From Oscillospiraceae bacterium (lineage in GTDB: Bacteria > Bacillota > Clostridia > Oscillospirales > Ruminococcaceae), in NCBI GenBank assembly GCA_018380115.1, contig JAGZUF010000019.1, positions 1 to 51,535 of the forward strand: DNA of 51,535 nucleotides, given 5' to 3'. This document shows positions 32,099 through 40,707 of the stretch, one piece after another. The notes beneath the pieces are model-generated. The model was not told where the DNA came from and did no database searches. It worked only from the letters and a program-made list of their open reading frames with translations. Every line of letters begins with the position of its first letter. Within the stretch, counting starts at the first letter, position 1. The position numbers and the translations under genes were made by a program.

Positions 32099-32500
32099 TT
32101 ATTCCGTTTTGCCGGGCCCGTCCGTGCGCTGTGCAAGGGCCTGCTCCAGCTCGCGCACACGCTTTTCCAGCAGGGCGTTTTCCTGCGCAAGGCGCTTGAG
32201 CTTTTCTGCAAAGCCAGACACGATGGTGGAAAGGCTGAGCAGCAGCAAAAGCACAAAGGCCAGCACCAGCGTGAAAATGACGTTTACCGGCATTTCCATG
32301 TTCAGCCAGTCGCGCAGCACCAGCACAATATAGGGAAATACGGCAAACACCAGCAGTGCGCCGCCCGCCATCAGCCAGATGATAGAGTAGCGCACCGTCA
32401 GCCGCCCCTTTTTCAGAAGCCACAGAATGACCACCAGGAACACCACGGCGCCAAGAAACATATCCAGCCGCAGCGCAAGGTTGATGTTGGGCACGTTCAT
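32099..32500 (-). CDS. DUF2304 membrane protein
   Basis: A 133-residue protein with three membrane segments (~10-28, 38-58, 70-95) and a C-terminal coiled coil rich in Lys/Glu (FAEKLKRLAQENALLEKRV). This is the DUF2304 pattern, usually encoded next to dolichol-phosphate-mannose-synthase-like glycosyltransferases, for which it may serve as membrane anchor or regulatory partner. AAAGGAGG precedes ATG 32500, which overlaps the glycosyltransferase stop by 4 bases, so the two are translationally coupled. Confidence 0.88.
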   Translation of the reverse strand: MNVPNINLALRLDMFLGAVVFLVVILWLLKKGRLTVRYSIIWLMAGGALLVFAVFPYIVLVLRDWLNMEMPVNVIFTLVLAFVLLLLLSLSTIVSGFAEKLKRLAQENALLEKRVRELEQALAQRTDGPGKTE

Positions 32501-33228
32501 GTGCGGCCTCCTTTCCGGCGCGGGCGTGTAAGGCGGTACACCACAAGGGCGATGCTCACCTTCACCATATAATATACCGAGCGCAGCGGGCTGATGGAGG
32601 ACGTGCCGCCCATGCGCTCGGCCATTACCACGGGCGCCTCGCCCACGCGAAAACCGTTCAGCACGGCCGAGATAATGGCCTCGGGCTCGGGGTAATCCTG
32701 CGCGTAGTTGCGCGCAAAAAATTCTGTCAGGCGCCTGCCGGTGGCGCGAAAGCCGCTTGTCACATCCAGCACGCGCACGCCGCACAAAAGCCATATGAGC
32801 CCGCTGAGCAGCCGGATGCCCGCGCGCCGCATGGCGCTTGTCTGGAAACCCTCTTTGGTGATAAAGCGGCTGCCCACGCACATATCCACCTCGCCGCGGG
32901 CCACAGGCTCCACCACGCTGGCAAGGTAGGCAGGGTCGTGCTGGCCGTCGCCGTCCATCTGCACAGCGATGTCATAACCGTTCTGCGCGGCGTATAAATA
33001 TCCGCTCTGCACGCCGCCGCCGATGCCGAGGTTCACCGGCAGGGAGATATAGGAGAACCCTTCGCTGGCGCAGATGGCAGCGCTTTCGTCGGTGGAGCAG
33101 TCGTTCACCACAAGATAATCCACCTTGCCGGGCAAGGTCTGCCTGGCGGCCGCCGCCTGCAGGTTTTTCACCACGCGCGCGATATTCTCCGCCTCGTTAT
33201 AGCAGGGAATGATGACAAGTATCTTCAA
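32497..33228 (-). CDS. GT2 glycosyltransferase, DPM1-like
   Basis: A 243-residue family-2 glycosyltransferase. It begins KILVIIPCYNEAENI, has the VNDCSTDES nucleotide loop and the metal motif QMDGDGQHDP, VTSGFRATGRR, and a basic C-terminus without membrane segments. Members of this branch transfer a sugar from a nucleotide to polyprenyl phosphate. Its coupled DUF2304 neighbour fits that role. The product may be a lipid-linked sugar used to decorate the polymer outside the cell (inference). Confidence 0.9.
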   Translation of the reverse strand: MKILVIIPCYNEAENIARVVKNLQAAAARQTLPGKVDYLVVNDCSTDESAAICASEGFSYISLPVNLGIGGGVQSGYLYAAQNGYDIAVQMDGDGQHDPAYLASVVEPVARGEVDMCVGSRFITKEGFQTSAMRRAGIRLLSGLIWLLCGVRVLDVTSGFRATGRRLTEFFARNYAQDYPEPEAIISAVLNGFRVGEAPVVMAERMGGTSSISPLRSVYYMVKVSIALVVYRLTRPRRKGGRT

Positions 33229-33240
33229 AACCTCACCCCG

Positions 33241-34476
33241 TCATTCGGCGCTCTCGCCGAGAATGCACGCCAGCAGCCGATGCAAAAGCAGGCTGCGGCG
33301 GTAATGCGCCCTGAAATAGCTGCGCCCGGCCCTGCCCAGCGCGGCGCGCCCCCCGGCAGGCATGTCCGCAAGGCGCACAAGGTTCTGGTACAGGGCCTGT
33401 TCATCGCCCGCCGCACAGGCAAGCCCGCAGCCCGCGCTCTGCACAGCGCGCGCCGCTTCGCCGTCCGCAGCCACCAGCAGGGGCCTGCCGGCGGCCATGT
33501 AGCTGGTTATTTTTGCAGGCACCGTCAGGCCGAGGTCGTCGCTTTTGGCCAGCGCCGCAAACAGTGCGCCCGCCATGGTGTGGTAGGCGGGGATGCGCTC
33601 TACCGGCTGCATGCCCTCGAAGGTGAAATATTCCTGCACACCGGCGCTGCGGATGTCCGCCTCCAGTTGCCCGCGGCTCATGCCGTCGCCCACAATGCAG
33701 AAGTGAATGTCCCTGCGGCCCTCTGCGGCAAGGCGCTTTGCACAGGAAACAAGCAGCCCAAGGTCCTGCGCGGGGCTGATGTTGCCCGCAAACACCACGC
33801 AGAAGCGCCCGGCAAAGCGCGCGGCGAGGGCTTCGTCGCACACATCCTGCGCGTAAAGGTCTTCACAGTACTGCGGCACCACGGCCACCGTGCGCTGCGG
33901 CGCAATGGCGCGCAGCTTTTCGCCCAGCGCGCCGCTCATGGCAACAAGGGTGTCGCTGCGGCGGTACAGCCAGTGTGAAACGCCCGCCGCCGCCGCGCGC
34001 AGGGCGCGGCTTTTTACCGGCAGCACCGAATAGAGGTTTTCGGGCCACAGGTCCAGCACATAGGTGCAAAGCGGCACGCGGTGCAGTTTTGCATATACAA
34101 TGGCGGGCATCATCATCAGCACGGGGCTCGTCTCATAGCAGAACACGGCGTCATAGCGCCGCCCATGCAGCCTGGGCAGGCTGAACAGCGCAAACACAGG
34201 CCACGACACATAATTCAGAAAAATGCGCACGGCCGTATTGCCGCGGCGTGGCACCTCGCCCGCGCGGAATAGCTGCGCACCCTCATGCTGCTGGCGCCGC
34301 GGGCCCGCATAGCGGTAGCCCTCGAACCATTCCCCCTTCGGGTAGTTCGGCAGTCCGCACAGAACATCCACCTCCACGCCGCTTTCCGCAAAGCCGCGGC
34401 AGATGTCCGTGATGCGGAAATTCTCCGGCCAGTAGTGCTGGCTCACAACAAGGATGCGCTTATGCAGCTGTTCCAT
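33241..34476 (-). CDS. GT4 glycosyltransferase, WbuB-like (probable L-FucNAc transferase)
   Basis: A 411-residue GT-B enzyme with the WbuB N-terminus (RILVVSQHYWPENFRITDI), PNYPKGEWFEGYRY, VLDLWPENLYS, and the GT4 C-terminal donor site (FAGNISPAQDLGLLV; FEGMQPVERIPAYHTMA; DLGLTVPAKITSYMAAGRP). WbuB homologs are encoded with CapE/F/G-type enzymes and transfer N-acetyl-L-fucosamine. The context here is the same: capG lies just upstream. ATG 34476 is preferred over GTG 34488. Confidence 0.88.
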   Translation of the reverse strand: MEQLHKRILVVSQHYWPENFRITDICRGFAESGVEVDVLCGLPNYPKGEWFEGYRYAGPRRQQHEGAQLFRAGEVPRRGNTAVRIFLNYVSWPVFALFSLPRLHGRRYDAVFCYETSPVLMMMPAIVYAKLHRVPLCTYVLDLWPENLYSVLPVKSRALRAAAAGVSHWLYRRSDTLVAMSGALGEKLRAIAPQRTVAVVPQYCEDLYAQDVCDEALAARFAGRFCVVFAGNISPAQDLGLLVSCAKRLAAEGRRDIHFCIVGDGMSRGQLEADIRSAGVQEYFTFEGMQPVERIPAYHTMAGALFAALAKSDDLGLTVPAKITSYMAAGRPLLVAADGEAARAVQSAGCGLACAAGDEQALYQNLVRLADMPAGGRAALGRAGRSYFRAHYRRSLLLHRLLACILGESAE

Positions 34477-34593
34477 GTCCTGCCTCACCTCGCTGTGTGC
34501 TCTGCCGCTGTGCGGCAGGCGGGGATATGCGGCGGCCCGCCCTGCGCCGCCGCAGCGGCCTTGCAGAGGGCGTTTTCCGCACAGTGCGCGCCG

Positions 34594-35733
34594 TCATGCC
34601 TTGCGCCACACCATTTTGTTCACAACACCCACATAGCTCTGGATAATTTTCACCACTTTGGCGGATACGTCTTCTTCATAACACGGCACGGGGATGCCGG
34701 CATCGCCATTTGCGTTCATGGCGACGGCTGTCTCCACCGCCTGCTCCACGCCGCCCTGGCTGATGCCTGCCAGAATGAAGCAGCCCTTGTCCAGTGCCTC
34801 GGGGCGCTCGGTAGAGGTGCGGATGCACACCGCAGGGAACGGGTGCCCCACGCTGGTGAAAAAGCTGGCCTCCTCCGGCAGCGTGCCGGAATCGCTCACT
34901 ACACAGAAGGCGTTCATCTGCAGGTGGTTGTAATCGTGGAAGCCCAGCGGCTCGTGCAGGCGCACGCGCCCGTCCAGCGCAAAGCCGCGCTGCTGCAGAA
35001 ATTTGCGGCTGCGCGGGTGGCATGAATACAGAATGGGCATGTCGTAGCTTTCGGCCAGACGGTTGACGGAGGTGAACAGGTCTGTGAAGTTCTTTTCGGT
35101 GTCGATATTTTCTTCCCGGTGGGCCGAAAGCAGAATATACCTGCCCTTTTCCAGCCCCAGCCTCGTTAGCACATCGCTGGCCTCTATCTGTGCAAGGTTT
35201 GCGCGCAGCACCTCCGCCATGGGGCTGCCGGTGACATAGGTGCGCTCTTTGGCGGTGCCCTCGGCGTTCAAATAGCGGCGCGCGTGTTCGGAATAGCACA
35301 GGTTCACGTCCGAGATATGGTCTACAATGCGGCGGTTCGTCTCTTCCGGCAGGCACTCGTCAAAGCAGCGGTTGCCCGCCTCCATATGGAAAATGGGAAT
35401 GTGCAGGCGTTTTGCGCTGATGGCCGAAAGGCAGCTGTTGGTGTCGCCCAAAATCAGCAGCGCGTCCGGCTTTTCCTTCACCATCAGGGCATAGCTTTTG
35501 GCAATGATATTGCCAATGGTTTCGCCAAGGTCGGCGCCCACGGCGTCCAGATAGTGATCCGGTGCGCGCAGACCAAGGTCCTCAAAAAAGATCTGGTTCA
35601 GCGTGTAGTCGTAATTCTGGCCCGTGTGCACCAGAAGCTGGTCAAAGTATACGTCGCATTTTTTGATTACGGCCGAAAGGCGGATGATCTCCGGCCTTGT
35701 GCCCACAATGGTCATCAGTTTCAGCTTGCTCAT
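34594..35733 (-). CDS. capG: UDP-N-acetylhexosamine 2-epimerase, CapG/WbjD type
   Basis: A 379-residue non-hydrolysing 2-epimerase (GT-B fold). It would convert UDP-N-acetyl-L-talosamine to UDP-N-acetyl-L-fucosamine. Motifs: MTIVGTRPEIIRL, HTGQNYD, LGDTNSCLSA, HMEAGNRCFDECLPEETNRR, SAHREENID and SDSGTLPEEASFF. GDTNS and EAGNRCFDECLPEE are typical of CapG/WbjD rather than WecB/MnaA, which read GDT(T/L) and EAGLRT. It stands third after capE and capF. AGAGGG precedes ATG 35733. Confidence 0.9.
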   Translation of the reverse strand: MSKLKLMTIVGTRPEIIRLSAVIKKCDVYFDQLLVHTGQNYDYTLNQIFFEDLGLRAPDHYLDAVGADLGETIGNIIAKSYALMVKEKPDALLILGDTNSCLSAISAKRLHIPIFHMEAGNRCFDECLPEETNRRIVDHISDVNLCYSEHARRYLNAEGTAKERTYVTGSPMAEVLRANLAQIEASDVLTRLGLEKGRYILLSAHREENIDTEKNFTDLFTSVNRLAESYDMPILYSCHPRSRKFLQQRGFALDGRVRLHEPLGFHDYNHLQMNAFCVVSDSGTLPEEASFFTSVGHPFPAVCIRTSTERPEALDKGCFILAGISQGGVEQAVETAVAMNANGDAGIPVPCYEEDVSAKVVKIIQSYVGVVNKMVWRKA

Positions 35734-35795
35734 AGCGGCCCTCTTTTACAAAAAGTATATTTTTATAAAATTATTACAAAAGGGGTTGTATGCTT
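35734..35795 (-). promoter_or_regulatory. A/T-rich spacer, possible internal promoter before capG
   Basis: Unlike its surroundings, the 62-bp gap is nearly all A and T. On the minus strand TTTTGT (35781-35776) and TATACT (35759-35754) are 16 bases apart. An internal promoter is possible but weakly supported. Confidence 0.3.
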
Positions 35796-36929
35796 TCACA
35801 CCTGTCCGGCCCAGGTATCCGGGTTTTGCGGGTCAAACGGTTCGCTGGCCCACATGACGGTGACAAGCTCGCCCTGGCCCACGTTTTCAATGCTGTGCAC
35901 ATAGCCGGTGGGAATGTCCACCACCTCTAGCTTATCGCCGCTTACGCGGTATTCCAGAACTTTGTCCGTGCCCAGCCTGCGGAAGCAGATGGCCGCCTCG
36001 CCCCTCACCACAAGGAATTTTTCGTTTTTTGTGTGGTGCCAGTGGTTGCCCTTTACAACGCCGGGCTTCGCCACATTCACCGACACCTGCCCGCGTTCGG
36101 GCGTGCGCAGAAACTCTGTGAAGCTGCCGCGCGCGTCCGCATGCATGCAGAGCGGGTACGCAAAGGCGTCCTCAGGCAGATAAGAGAGGTAGGTGGCATA
36201 CAGCTTGCGCGTGAGGGCGTCGCCCATATCCGGCACGGCCAGTGTGGCGCGGCTTTCTGCAAAGCTGCGGATAGTGTCTGCCAGGCGCCCAAGGCTCGTC
36301 TGGTACACCTCGCACATCAAATGGCAGTAGCCGGGAATGGAGCAGTCCCGCGCGGCGCGGCCCTCCATGGCACCGATAAAGGTATCGACCACGTCGTCGA
36401 TATACACAAGCGGCAGGGTATACGCCCTGTCGCGCACCTCTATGGGCTGGCCGTGCGCAATGTTGTGGCAGAACGTGGCCACCACGCTGTTGTAGGCGGG
36501 GCGGCACCATTTGCCGAACACGCCCGGCAGCCGGTAAACTAGCGCAGGGGCGCCGGTGGCGCGCTCGTGCGCAAAGATAAGCTCTTCCGCCTCGCGCTTC
36601 GACCTGCCGTAGTCATTGTCCAGCTCTGCCTGCACAGAGGATGTCACCAGCACGGGCGCCTTGTTGCCCGCCTGGGCCAGAAGATGCAGAAGCTCTTCTG
36701 TGAAGCCGCGGTTGCCCGCGTAAAACTCGCCGGGGTCCTTCGGGCGGTTCACACCCGCCAGATGGAATACAAAAGCGGCCTTCTGCACATATTCGCGCAG
36801 GGCCTCCTTCGGGGTGTCGATATCGAACGTGAGCAGGCTGTCATACCCGCGGCAACGCAAAGCTGCGCACAGGTTTTTTCCCACAAACCCGCCCGCGCCG
36901 GTGACGAGGATGGCGCTGTGCTTGTCCAT
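35796..36929 (-). CDS. capF: bifunctional reductase/epimerase CapF (WbjC)
   Basis: A 377-residue two-domain enzyme of UDP-L-FucNAc synthesis. Residues ~1-240 are an SDR reductase (ILVTGAGGFVGKNLCAAL; VFHLAGVNRPKDPGEF; SKREAEE) and ~265-375 a cupin epimerase (GNHWHHTKNEKFLVVRGEA; PTGYVHSIENVG), as in S. aureus CapF. The cupin metal ligands His, His and Glu are in the HWHHTKNEKF block. ATG 36929 lies 11 bases from AAAAGGAG. It acts between CapE and CapG, encoded on either side. Confidence 0.95.
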   Translation of the reverse strand: MDKHSAILVTGAGGFVGKNLCAALRCRGYDSLLTFDIDTPKEALREYVQKAAFVFHLAGVNRPKDPGEFYAGNRGFTEELLHLLAQAGNKAPVLVTSSVQAELDNDYGRSKREAEELIFAHERATGAPALVYRLPGVFGKWCRPAYNSVVATFCHNIAHGQPIEVRDRAYTLPLVYIDDVVDTFIGAMEGRAARDCSIPGYCHLMCEVYQTSLGRLADTIRSFAESRATLAVPDMGDALTRKLYATYLSYLPEDAFAYPLCMHADARGSFTEFLRTPERGQVSVNVAKPGVVKGNHWHHTKNEKFLVVRGEAAICFRRLGTDKVLEYRVSGDKLEVVDIPTGYVHSIENVGQGELVTVMWASEPFDPQNPDTWAGQV

Positions 36930-36974
36930 ATGGCAAAAGGCTCCTTTTTGTTTCATTTGCGCCGGCTGCGGCCC

Positions 36975-38024
36975 TCAGGCCTTTTTCCAGTTCGCCAGCT
37001 CGTGCTGCACGTATTCGGCGGTCAATATCTTGTCCACCGTGCCCTGCACATCCAGCCGGCGGGTGTTGTGGCTGGTGTAGCTCTCGTCCGCCTGGGTGTG
37101 CACCTGGCCCTTCACCACAAATTTGTCATAATTCAAATCGCGCCCGTCGGCGCTCACGCGGTAATAACCGCCCATATCCTCGCTGCGCACGCGCTCTTCG
37201 CGCGTCATCAGTGTTTCAAACAGCTTTTCGCCGTGGCGCGTGCCAATGACCTGCGTGCCCGTGTCGCCAAACAGCTGCTGCACGGCTTTGGCCAGGTCTC
37301 CGATGGTGGAGGCGGGGCTTTTCTGCACGAACAAATCGCCCGGCCTTGCATGCTCGAAGGCAAAAGCTACAAGGTCCACCGCCTCGTCCAGATTCATCAG
37401 AAAGCGCGTCATGTCCGGATCTGTAATGGTGATGGGCTTGCCGGCCTTGATTTGGTCGATGAACAGGGGGATGACGCTGCCGCGGCTGCACATCACATTG
37501 CCGTAGCGCGTGCAGCAGATGGTAGTGTCCTCCGCCTTTACGGTGCGCGCCTTGGCGCCTATCACCTTTTCCATCATGGCCTTCGAGATGCCCATGGCGT
37601 TGATGGGGTAAGCGGCTTTATCGGTGGAAAGGCAGACAACCTTTTTCACGCCTGCGTCAATGGCCGCCGTCAGCACATTGTCCGTGCCCTCGATATTGGT
37701 GCGCACGGCCTCCATGGGGAAGAACTCACAGCTCGGCACCTGCTTCAGTGCGGCGGCGTGAAAGATAAAATCCACCCCGCGCACGGCGCTTTTCACGCTG
37801 GCCGGGCTGCGCACGTCGCCGATATAAAAGCGCAGCTTGCCCGCAAGCTGCGGGTGCAGCTGCTGGTATTCGTGGCGCATGTCGTCCTGCTTTTTCTCAT
37901 CGCGTGAAAAAATGCGTATCTCGCCGATATCGCTGTGCAAAAAATGCTTGAGCACCGTGTTGCCAAAGCTGCCCGTGCCGCCCGTGATGAGCAGCGTTTT
38001 TCCCTTGAAATATTCTGTGTTCAT
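36975..38024 (-). CDS. capE: UDP-GlcNAc 4,6-dehydratase/5-epimerase CapE (WbjB)
   Basis: A 349-residue SDR enzyme for the first step from UDP-GlcNAc toward UDP-L-FucNAc. LLITGGTGSFGNTVLKHFL binds NADP; IFSRDEKKQDDMRHEY and HAAALKQVPSCEFFPMEAVRTN are family marks; the catalytic lysine is in the SxxMxxxK segment SKAMMEKVIGAKA (the usual YxxxK tyrosine is replaced by Met, as normal in this subfamily); RYGNVMCSRGSVIPLF follows. It is the first gene of the polysaccharide operon, behind a TGTTATAAT promoter. ATG 38024 is chosen; two upstream in-frame starts are poorer. Confidence 0.93.
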   Translation of the reverse strand: MNTEYFKGKTLLITGGTGSFGNTVLKHFLHSDIGEIRIFSRDEKKQDDMRHEYQQLHPQLAGKLRFYIGDVRSPASVKSAVRGVDFIFHAAALKQVPSCEFFPMEAVRTNIEGTDNVLTAAIDAGVKKVVCLSTDKAAYPINAMGISKAMMEKVIGAKARTVKAEDTTICCTRYGNVMCSRGSVIPLFIDQIKAGKPITITDPDMTRFLMNLDEAVDLVAFAFEHARPGDLFVQKSPASTIGDLAKAVQQLFGDTGTQVIGTRHGEKLFETLMTREERVRSEDMGGYYRVSADGRDLNYDKFVVKGQVHTQADESYTSHNTRRLDVQGTVDKILTAEYVQHELANWKKA

Positions 38025-38103
38025 GGCCTGTAAAACTCCTGACATGGTAGATTGAACGGCGCGCGCAACGGCACACGCCGGAAAAAGTCTCATAACTTTA
38101 CAT

Positions 38104-38131
38104 ATTATAACATGTTTCCCCCTGCAAGAAA
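38104..38131 (-). promoter_or_regulatory. promoter of the cap operon (extended -10)
   Basis: On the minus strand TGTTATAAT (38112-38104) is a consensus extended -10 box; a weak -35, TTTCTT, lies 16 bases upstream. Confidence 0.6.
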
Positions 38132-38234
38132 AGAGGCAATGCCTGCGCGGCCCGCCCCTTTGCCGCAGATGGTTTGCCGTGCGGCATGCCGCATGCTAAA
38201 ATAGGGAAAACAATGGGGCCGGAGGTGCTGGAAC

Positions 38235-38440
38235 ATGAATGCGGCTTTTCTTTTGCTGCCCTTCCTGGCGGTGCGGTTCGGGCTGTTGGCTGCCCTGAAT
38301 GGGGGGCTTTGTGGCGTGTGGTCCATTTTGCCCTGCTGCAGGGCGGCAGCGGGCGGCTCTGGCTTTGCGCCTGCCGCCGCTTGAGGCTCTTGCGTGCAGG
38401 CTGCGGCCCATACGCCTTGACGGCAGGGGGCGCGGCGTGC
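38235..38440 (+). pseudogene. possible remnant of a small membrane protein
   Basis: GGAGGTG precedes ATG 38235, and the first ~23 residues (MNAAFLLLPFLAVRFGLLAA) form a convincing membrane helix. Similarity of style then seems to move to another frame (ALWRVVHFALLQGG), which resembles the RAAHFAP-type segment after the first helix of isoprenylcysteine-methyltransferase-like proteins. The original frame stops after ~49 residues. This may be a frameshifted relic or chance. Confidence 0.25.
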
Positions 38441-38446
38441 TACCAT
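38417..38446 (+). promoter_or_regulatory. likely pepT promoter
   Basis: TTGACG (38417-38422) and TACCAT (38441-38446) with an 18-base spacer; start near 38453, ~58 bases before the ATG. Confidence 0.5.
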
Positions 38447-38510
38447 CGAAAAAAAGGCCGCCCCGTGCGCGTGCAAAAAGGTGCGGCGGGGTGCGAAAGG
38501 AAGAGAAAAT

Positions 38511-39746
38511 ATGCGTGCAGTGGAACGTTTTTGCCGCTATGCGGCGTATGACACACAGTCCAGCGAGGCGTCGGAGGATTCGCCGTCCACAGAAAAGCAG
38601 CTTGTGCTGGCGAAGGCGCTGTGTGAAGAGCTGAAGGCGCTGGGCGCCGAAAACGCCCATGTAGACGAATACGGTTATGTGTACGGCTGGGTGCCTGCAT
38701 CGCCCGGCTGCGAGGCGGCGCCCGCGCTGGGCCTTATTGCCCATATGGATACAGCCCCTGCTTTCAGCGGCGCGGGCGTGACGCCCGTGTTTCATGAAAA
38801 TTACGACGGCGGCGACGTGTCTCTGCCAAAAGAAGGGCGCACCATCCGCGTGCAGGATTTCCCAAACATGAAGGCGCTGCGCGGGCGCACGCTTATCATG
38901 GCGGACGGCACCACCCTGCTTGGGGCGGACGACAAGGCCGGCATTGCCGAGATTATGACGCTGCTGGAGGTGCTGGCCGCCACCGGCGCGCCGCACGGCA
39001 GGCTGTGCATTGCGTTTACGCCCGATGAGGAGATAGGCCGGGGGGCCGACCGCTTCGACGTGCAGAAGTTCGGCGCTAAATACGCCTACACCATGGACGG
39101 CGGCGCCGAAGGCGGCGTGGAGTACGAGAACTTCAATGCGGCTGCGGCCCGCTTCGACATCACAGGCGTCTCGGTGCACCCGGGCTCGGCCAAGGATGTG
39201 ATGGAAAACGCCCTGCTCATCGCCATGGAGATAAACGCCCTGCTGCCCGCACAGGATGTGCCCGCCAAAACAGAGGGTTACCAGGGCTTCTTCCATGTGA
39301 CGGCCCTTTCGGGCACGGATGAAAAGGCGTATATCGAATATATTGTGCGCGACCATGATGCGGAAAAGTTCGCGGGCCGCTGTGCGCTTTTGCAGCAGAT
39401 ATGCGACAGGCTTCAGGCCGAGCACCCCACAGCACGCATCCGCCTGAAGCTGAGCGAAAGCTACCGCAACATGGCCGAGCAAATCGCCCCGTGCATGCAC
39501 CTTATTGAAAATGCCCGTGCGGCTGCGCGGGCCGCAGGCATCGAGCCGTACACCGAGGCTATCCGCGGCGGCACGGACGGCGCGCGCCTCTCGTTTATGG
39601 GGCTGCCGTGCCCCAATCTCGGCACGGGCGGCCACAACTTCCATGGACCGTACGAATGCATCACCACAGAGGCCATGGACGCCGTGGTGGACATGCTGGT
39701 GCATCTGGTGGGCCTGTATGCCCATTTTGAAGAGGGCAGGGCGTGA
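38511..39746 (+). CDS. pepT: peptidase T (tripeptide aminopeptidase)
   Basis: A 411-residue cytoplasmic M20B zinc metallopeptidase that removes the N-terminal residue from tripeptides. The zinc ligands and catalytic residues are visible: His in GLIAHMDTAPAF, the bridging Asp in LLGADDKAG, the general base Glu pair in FTPDEEIGRGAD, Asp in YTMDGG, and His in GTGGHNFHGPYE. The family marker RGGTDGARLSFMG is present. AAAGGAAGAG precedes ATG 38511. Its stop overlaps the start of the PHP gene. Confidence 0.95.
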   Translation: MRAVERFCRYAAYDTQSSEASEDSPSTEKQLVLAKALCEELKALGAENAHVDEYGYVYGWVPASPGCEAAPALGLIAHMDTAPAFSGAGVTPVFHENYDGGDVSLPKEGRTIRVQDFPNMKALRGRTLIMADGTTLLGADDKAGIAEIMTLLEVLAATGAPHGRLCIAFTPDEEIGRGADRFDVQKFGAKYAYTMDGGAEGGVEYENFNAAAARFDITGVSVHPGSAKDVMENALLIAMEINALLPAQDVPAKTEGYQGFFHVTALSGTDEKAYIEYIVRDHDAEKFAGRCALLQQICDRLQAEHPTARIRLKLSESYRNMAEQIAPCMHLIENARAAARAAGIEPYTEAIRGGTDGARLSFMGLPCPNLGTGGHNFHGPYECITTEAMDAVVDMLVHLVGLYAHFEEGRA

Positions 39747-40573
39747 CGGCACCGGTGCGCGGCCTTTCGGCCTGCCATAACCACACGCAGATGAGCGACG
39801 GCGCGCTGGAGCTGGACGGTATGGTGCGCGCCGCCGTCCGCCGCGGCTTTTCCGACATCGGTATTTCAGACCACTCCTGCCTTGCGGCAGAGCCGCCGCA
39901 CGCCACCGGGGACGAGGCTGGCTATATTGCCGCGCTGCGCGGTGCAAAGGCGCGCTTCGCAGGCGAGATATGCGTGGCCGCGGGCCTTGAACTGGACGCG
40001 CTCTCCCGTTTTTCAGCCCGGAAAGAACTGGATTACGTCATCGGCTCGGTGCACTACCTGTACGACAAGGCCGCAGACCGCTTCTATGGGGTAGATTGGG
40101 ACGAAGCAACGGCAAAAACCTGCATCAAAGAGATGTTTGGCAAAAACGGCCTTGCCTATGCGAAGGCTTATTATGCGGCGGTGGCGGAAAATGCCCTGCG
40201 CACAAGGCCGGACGTGATAGGCCATTTCGATTTGGTGGTGAAGCCAAACGCGCGCGGCGCCCTGTTCGATGAGGAGAGCCCCGCCTACCGCGCTGCCGCG
40301 CTGGAGGCACTGGACGCCTGCTGCGAGGCCGGGGCCATTCTGGAGGTAAACACGGGCGGCGTGTTCCGCGGCTGGCGCAGCACGTTTTACCCCGCGCCGT
40401 TCCTGTTGCGGCGCGCAGCGGAAAAAGGCATGCGCGCCACCGTCAGCGCAGACGCCCACTGCGCCGAAGCCCTGTGCTTCGGCTTTGCGGCCGCGCGCGA
40501 AATGCTGCGCTGCGCGGGTTTTTGCAGTGTGTGGGCGCTGCGGGGCGGCACCTTTTGCGAAGAGGCGCTGTGA
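39743..40573 (+). CDS. PHP-domain phosphatase, histidinol-phosphatase-like
   Basis: A 276-residue PHP-fold metal-dependent phosphoesterase. The first metal motif is CHNHTQMSDG, the second GISDHSC, then LELD, VIGSVHYLY, DVIGHFDLV and SADAHCAEAL, covering the ligand set of the HisK family (HisJ/HisK type). GTG 39743 overlaps the pepT stop by 4 bases, so the two are coupled. No histidine genes are nearby, so it could act on another phosphate ester. Confidence 0.85.
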   Translation: MTAPVRGLSACHNHTQMSDGALELDGMVRAAVRRGFSDIGISDHSCLAAEPPHATGDEAGYIAALRGAKARFAGEICVAAGLELDALSRFSARKELDYVIGSVHYLYDKAADRFYGVDWDEATAKTCIKEMFGKNGLAYAKAYYAAVAENALRTRPDVIGHFDLVVKPNARGALFDEESPAYRAAALEALDACCEAGAILEVNTGGVFRGWRSTFYPAPFLLRRAAEKGMRATVSADAHCAEALCFGFAAAREMLRCAGFCSVWALRGGTFCEEAL

Positions 40574-40602
40574 AAAACGGTGCGCCCCGCGCGCAAAACG
40601 CC

Positions 40603-40631
40603 TTGCGAAAATGTAAGTGCGGTGTTATGAT
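40603..40631 (+). promoter_or_regulatory. ppa promoter
   Basis: TTGCGA (40603-40608) and TATGAT (40626-40631) with an exact 17-base spacer. Confidence 0.65.
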
Positions 40632-40707
40632 GAAAAAAAGGAGCCGGCCCGCGCCGCCCCGCGCCCTGCGGCCTATGCAGCGGGCCTGAAAAGGAGTTGG
40701 AAGCGCC

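Larger units (their letters stand above)
38025..38510. other. divergent spacer between capE and pepT
   Basis: 486 bases hold the cap promoter, a probable pseudogene and the pepT promoter, listed separately. No intact gene is supported. Confidence 0.55.

Noticed and set aside
36975..38024. CapE judged inactive for lack of the YxxxK tyrosine
   Set aside because: Met in place of Tyr is normal in the UDP-GlcNAc 4,6-dehydratase subfamily.
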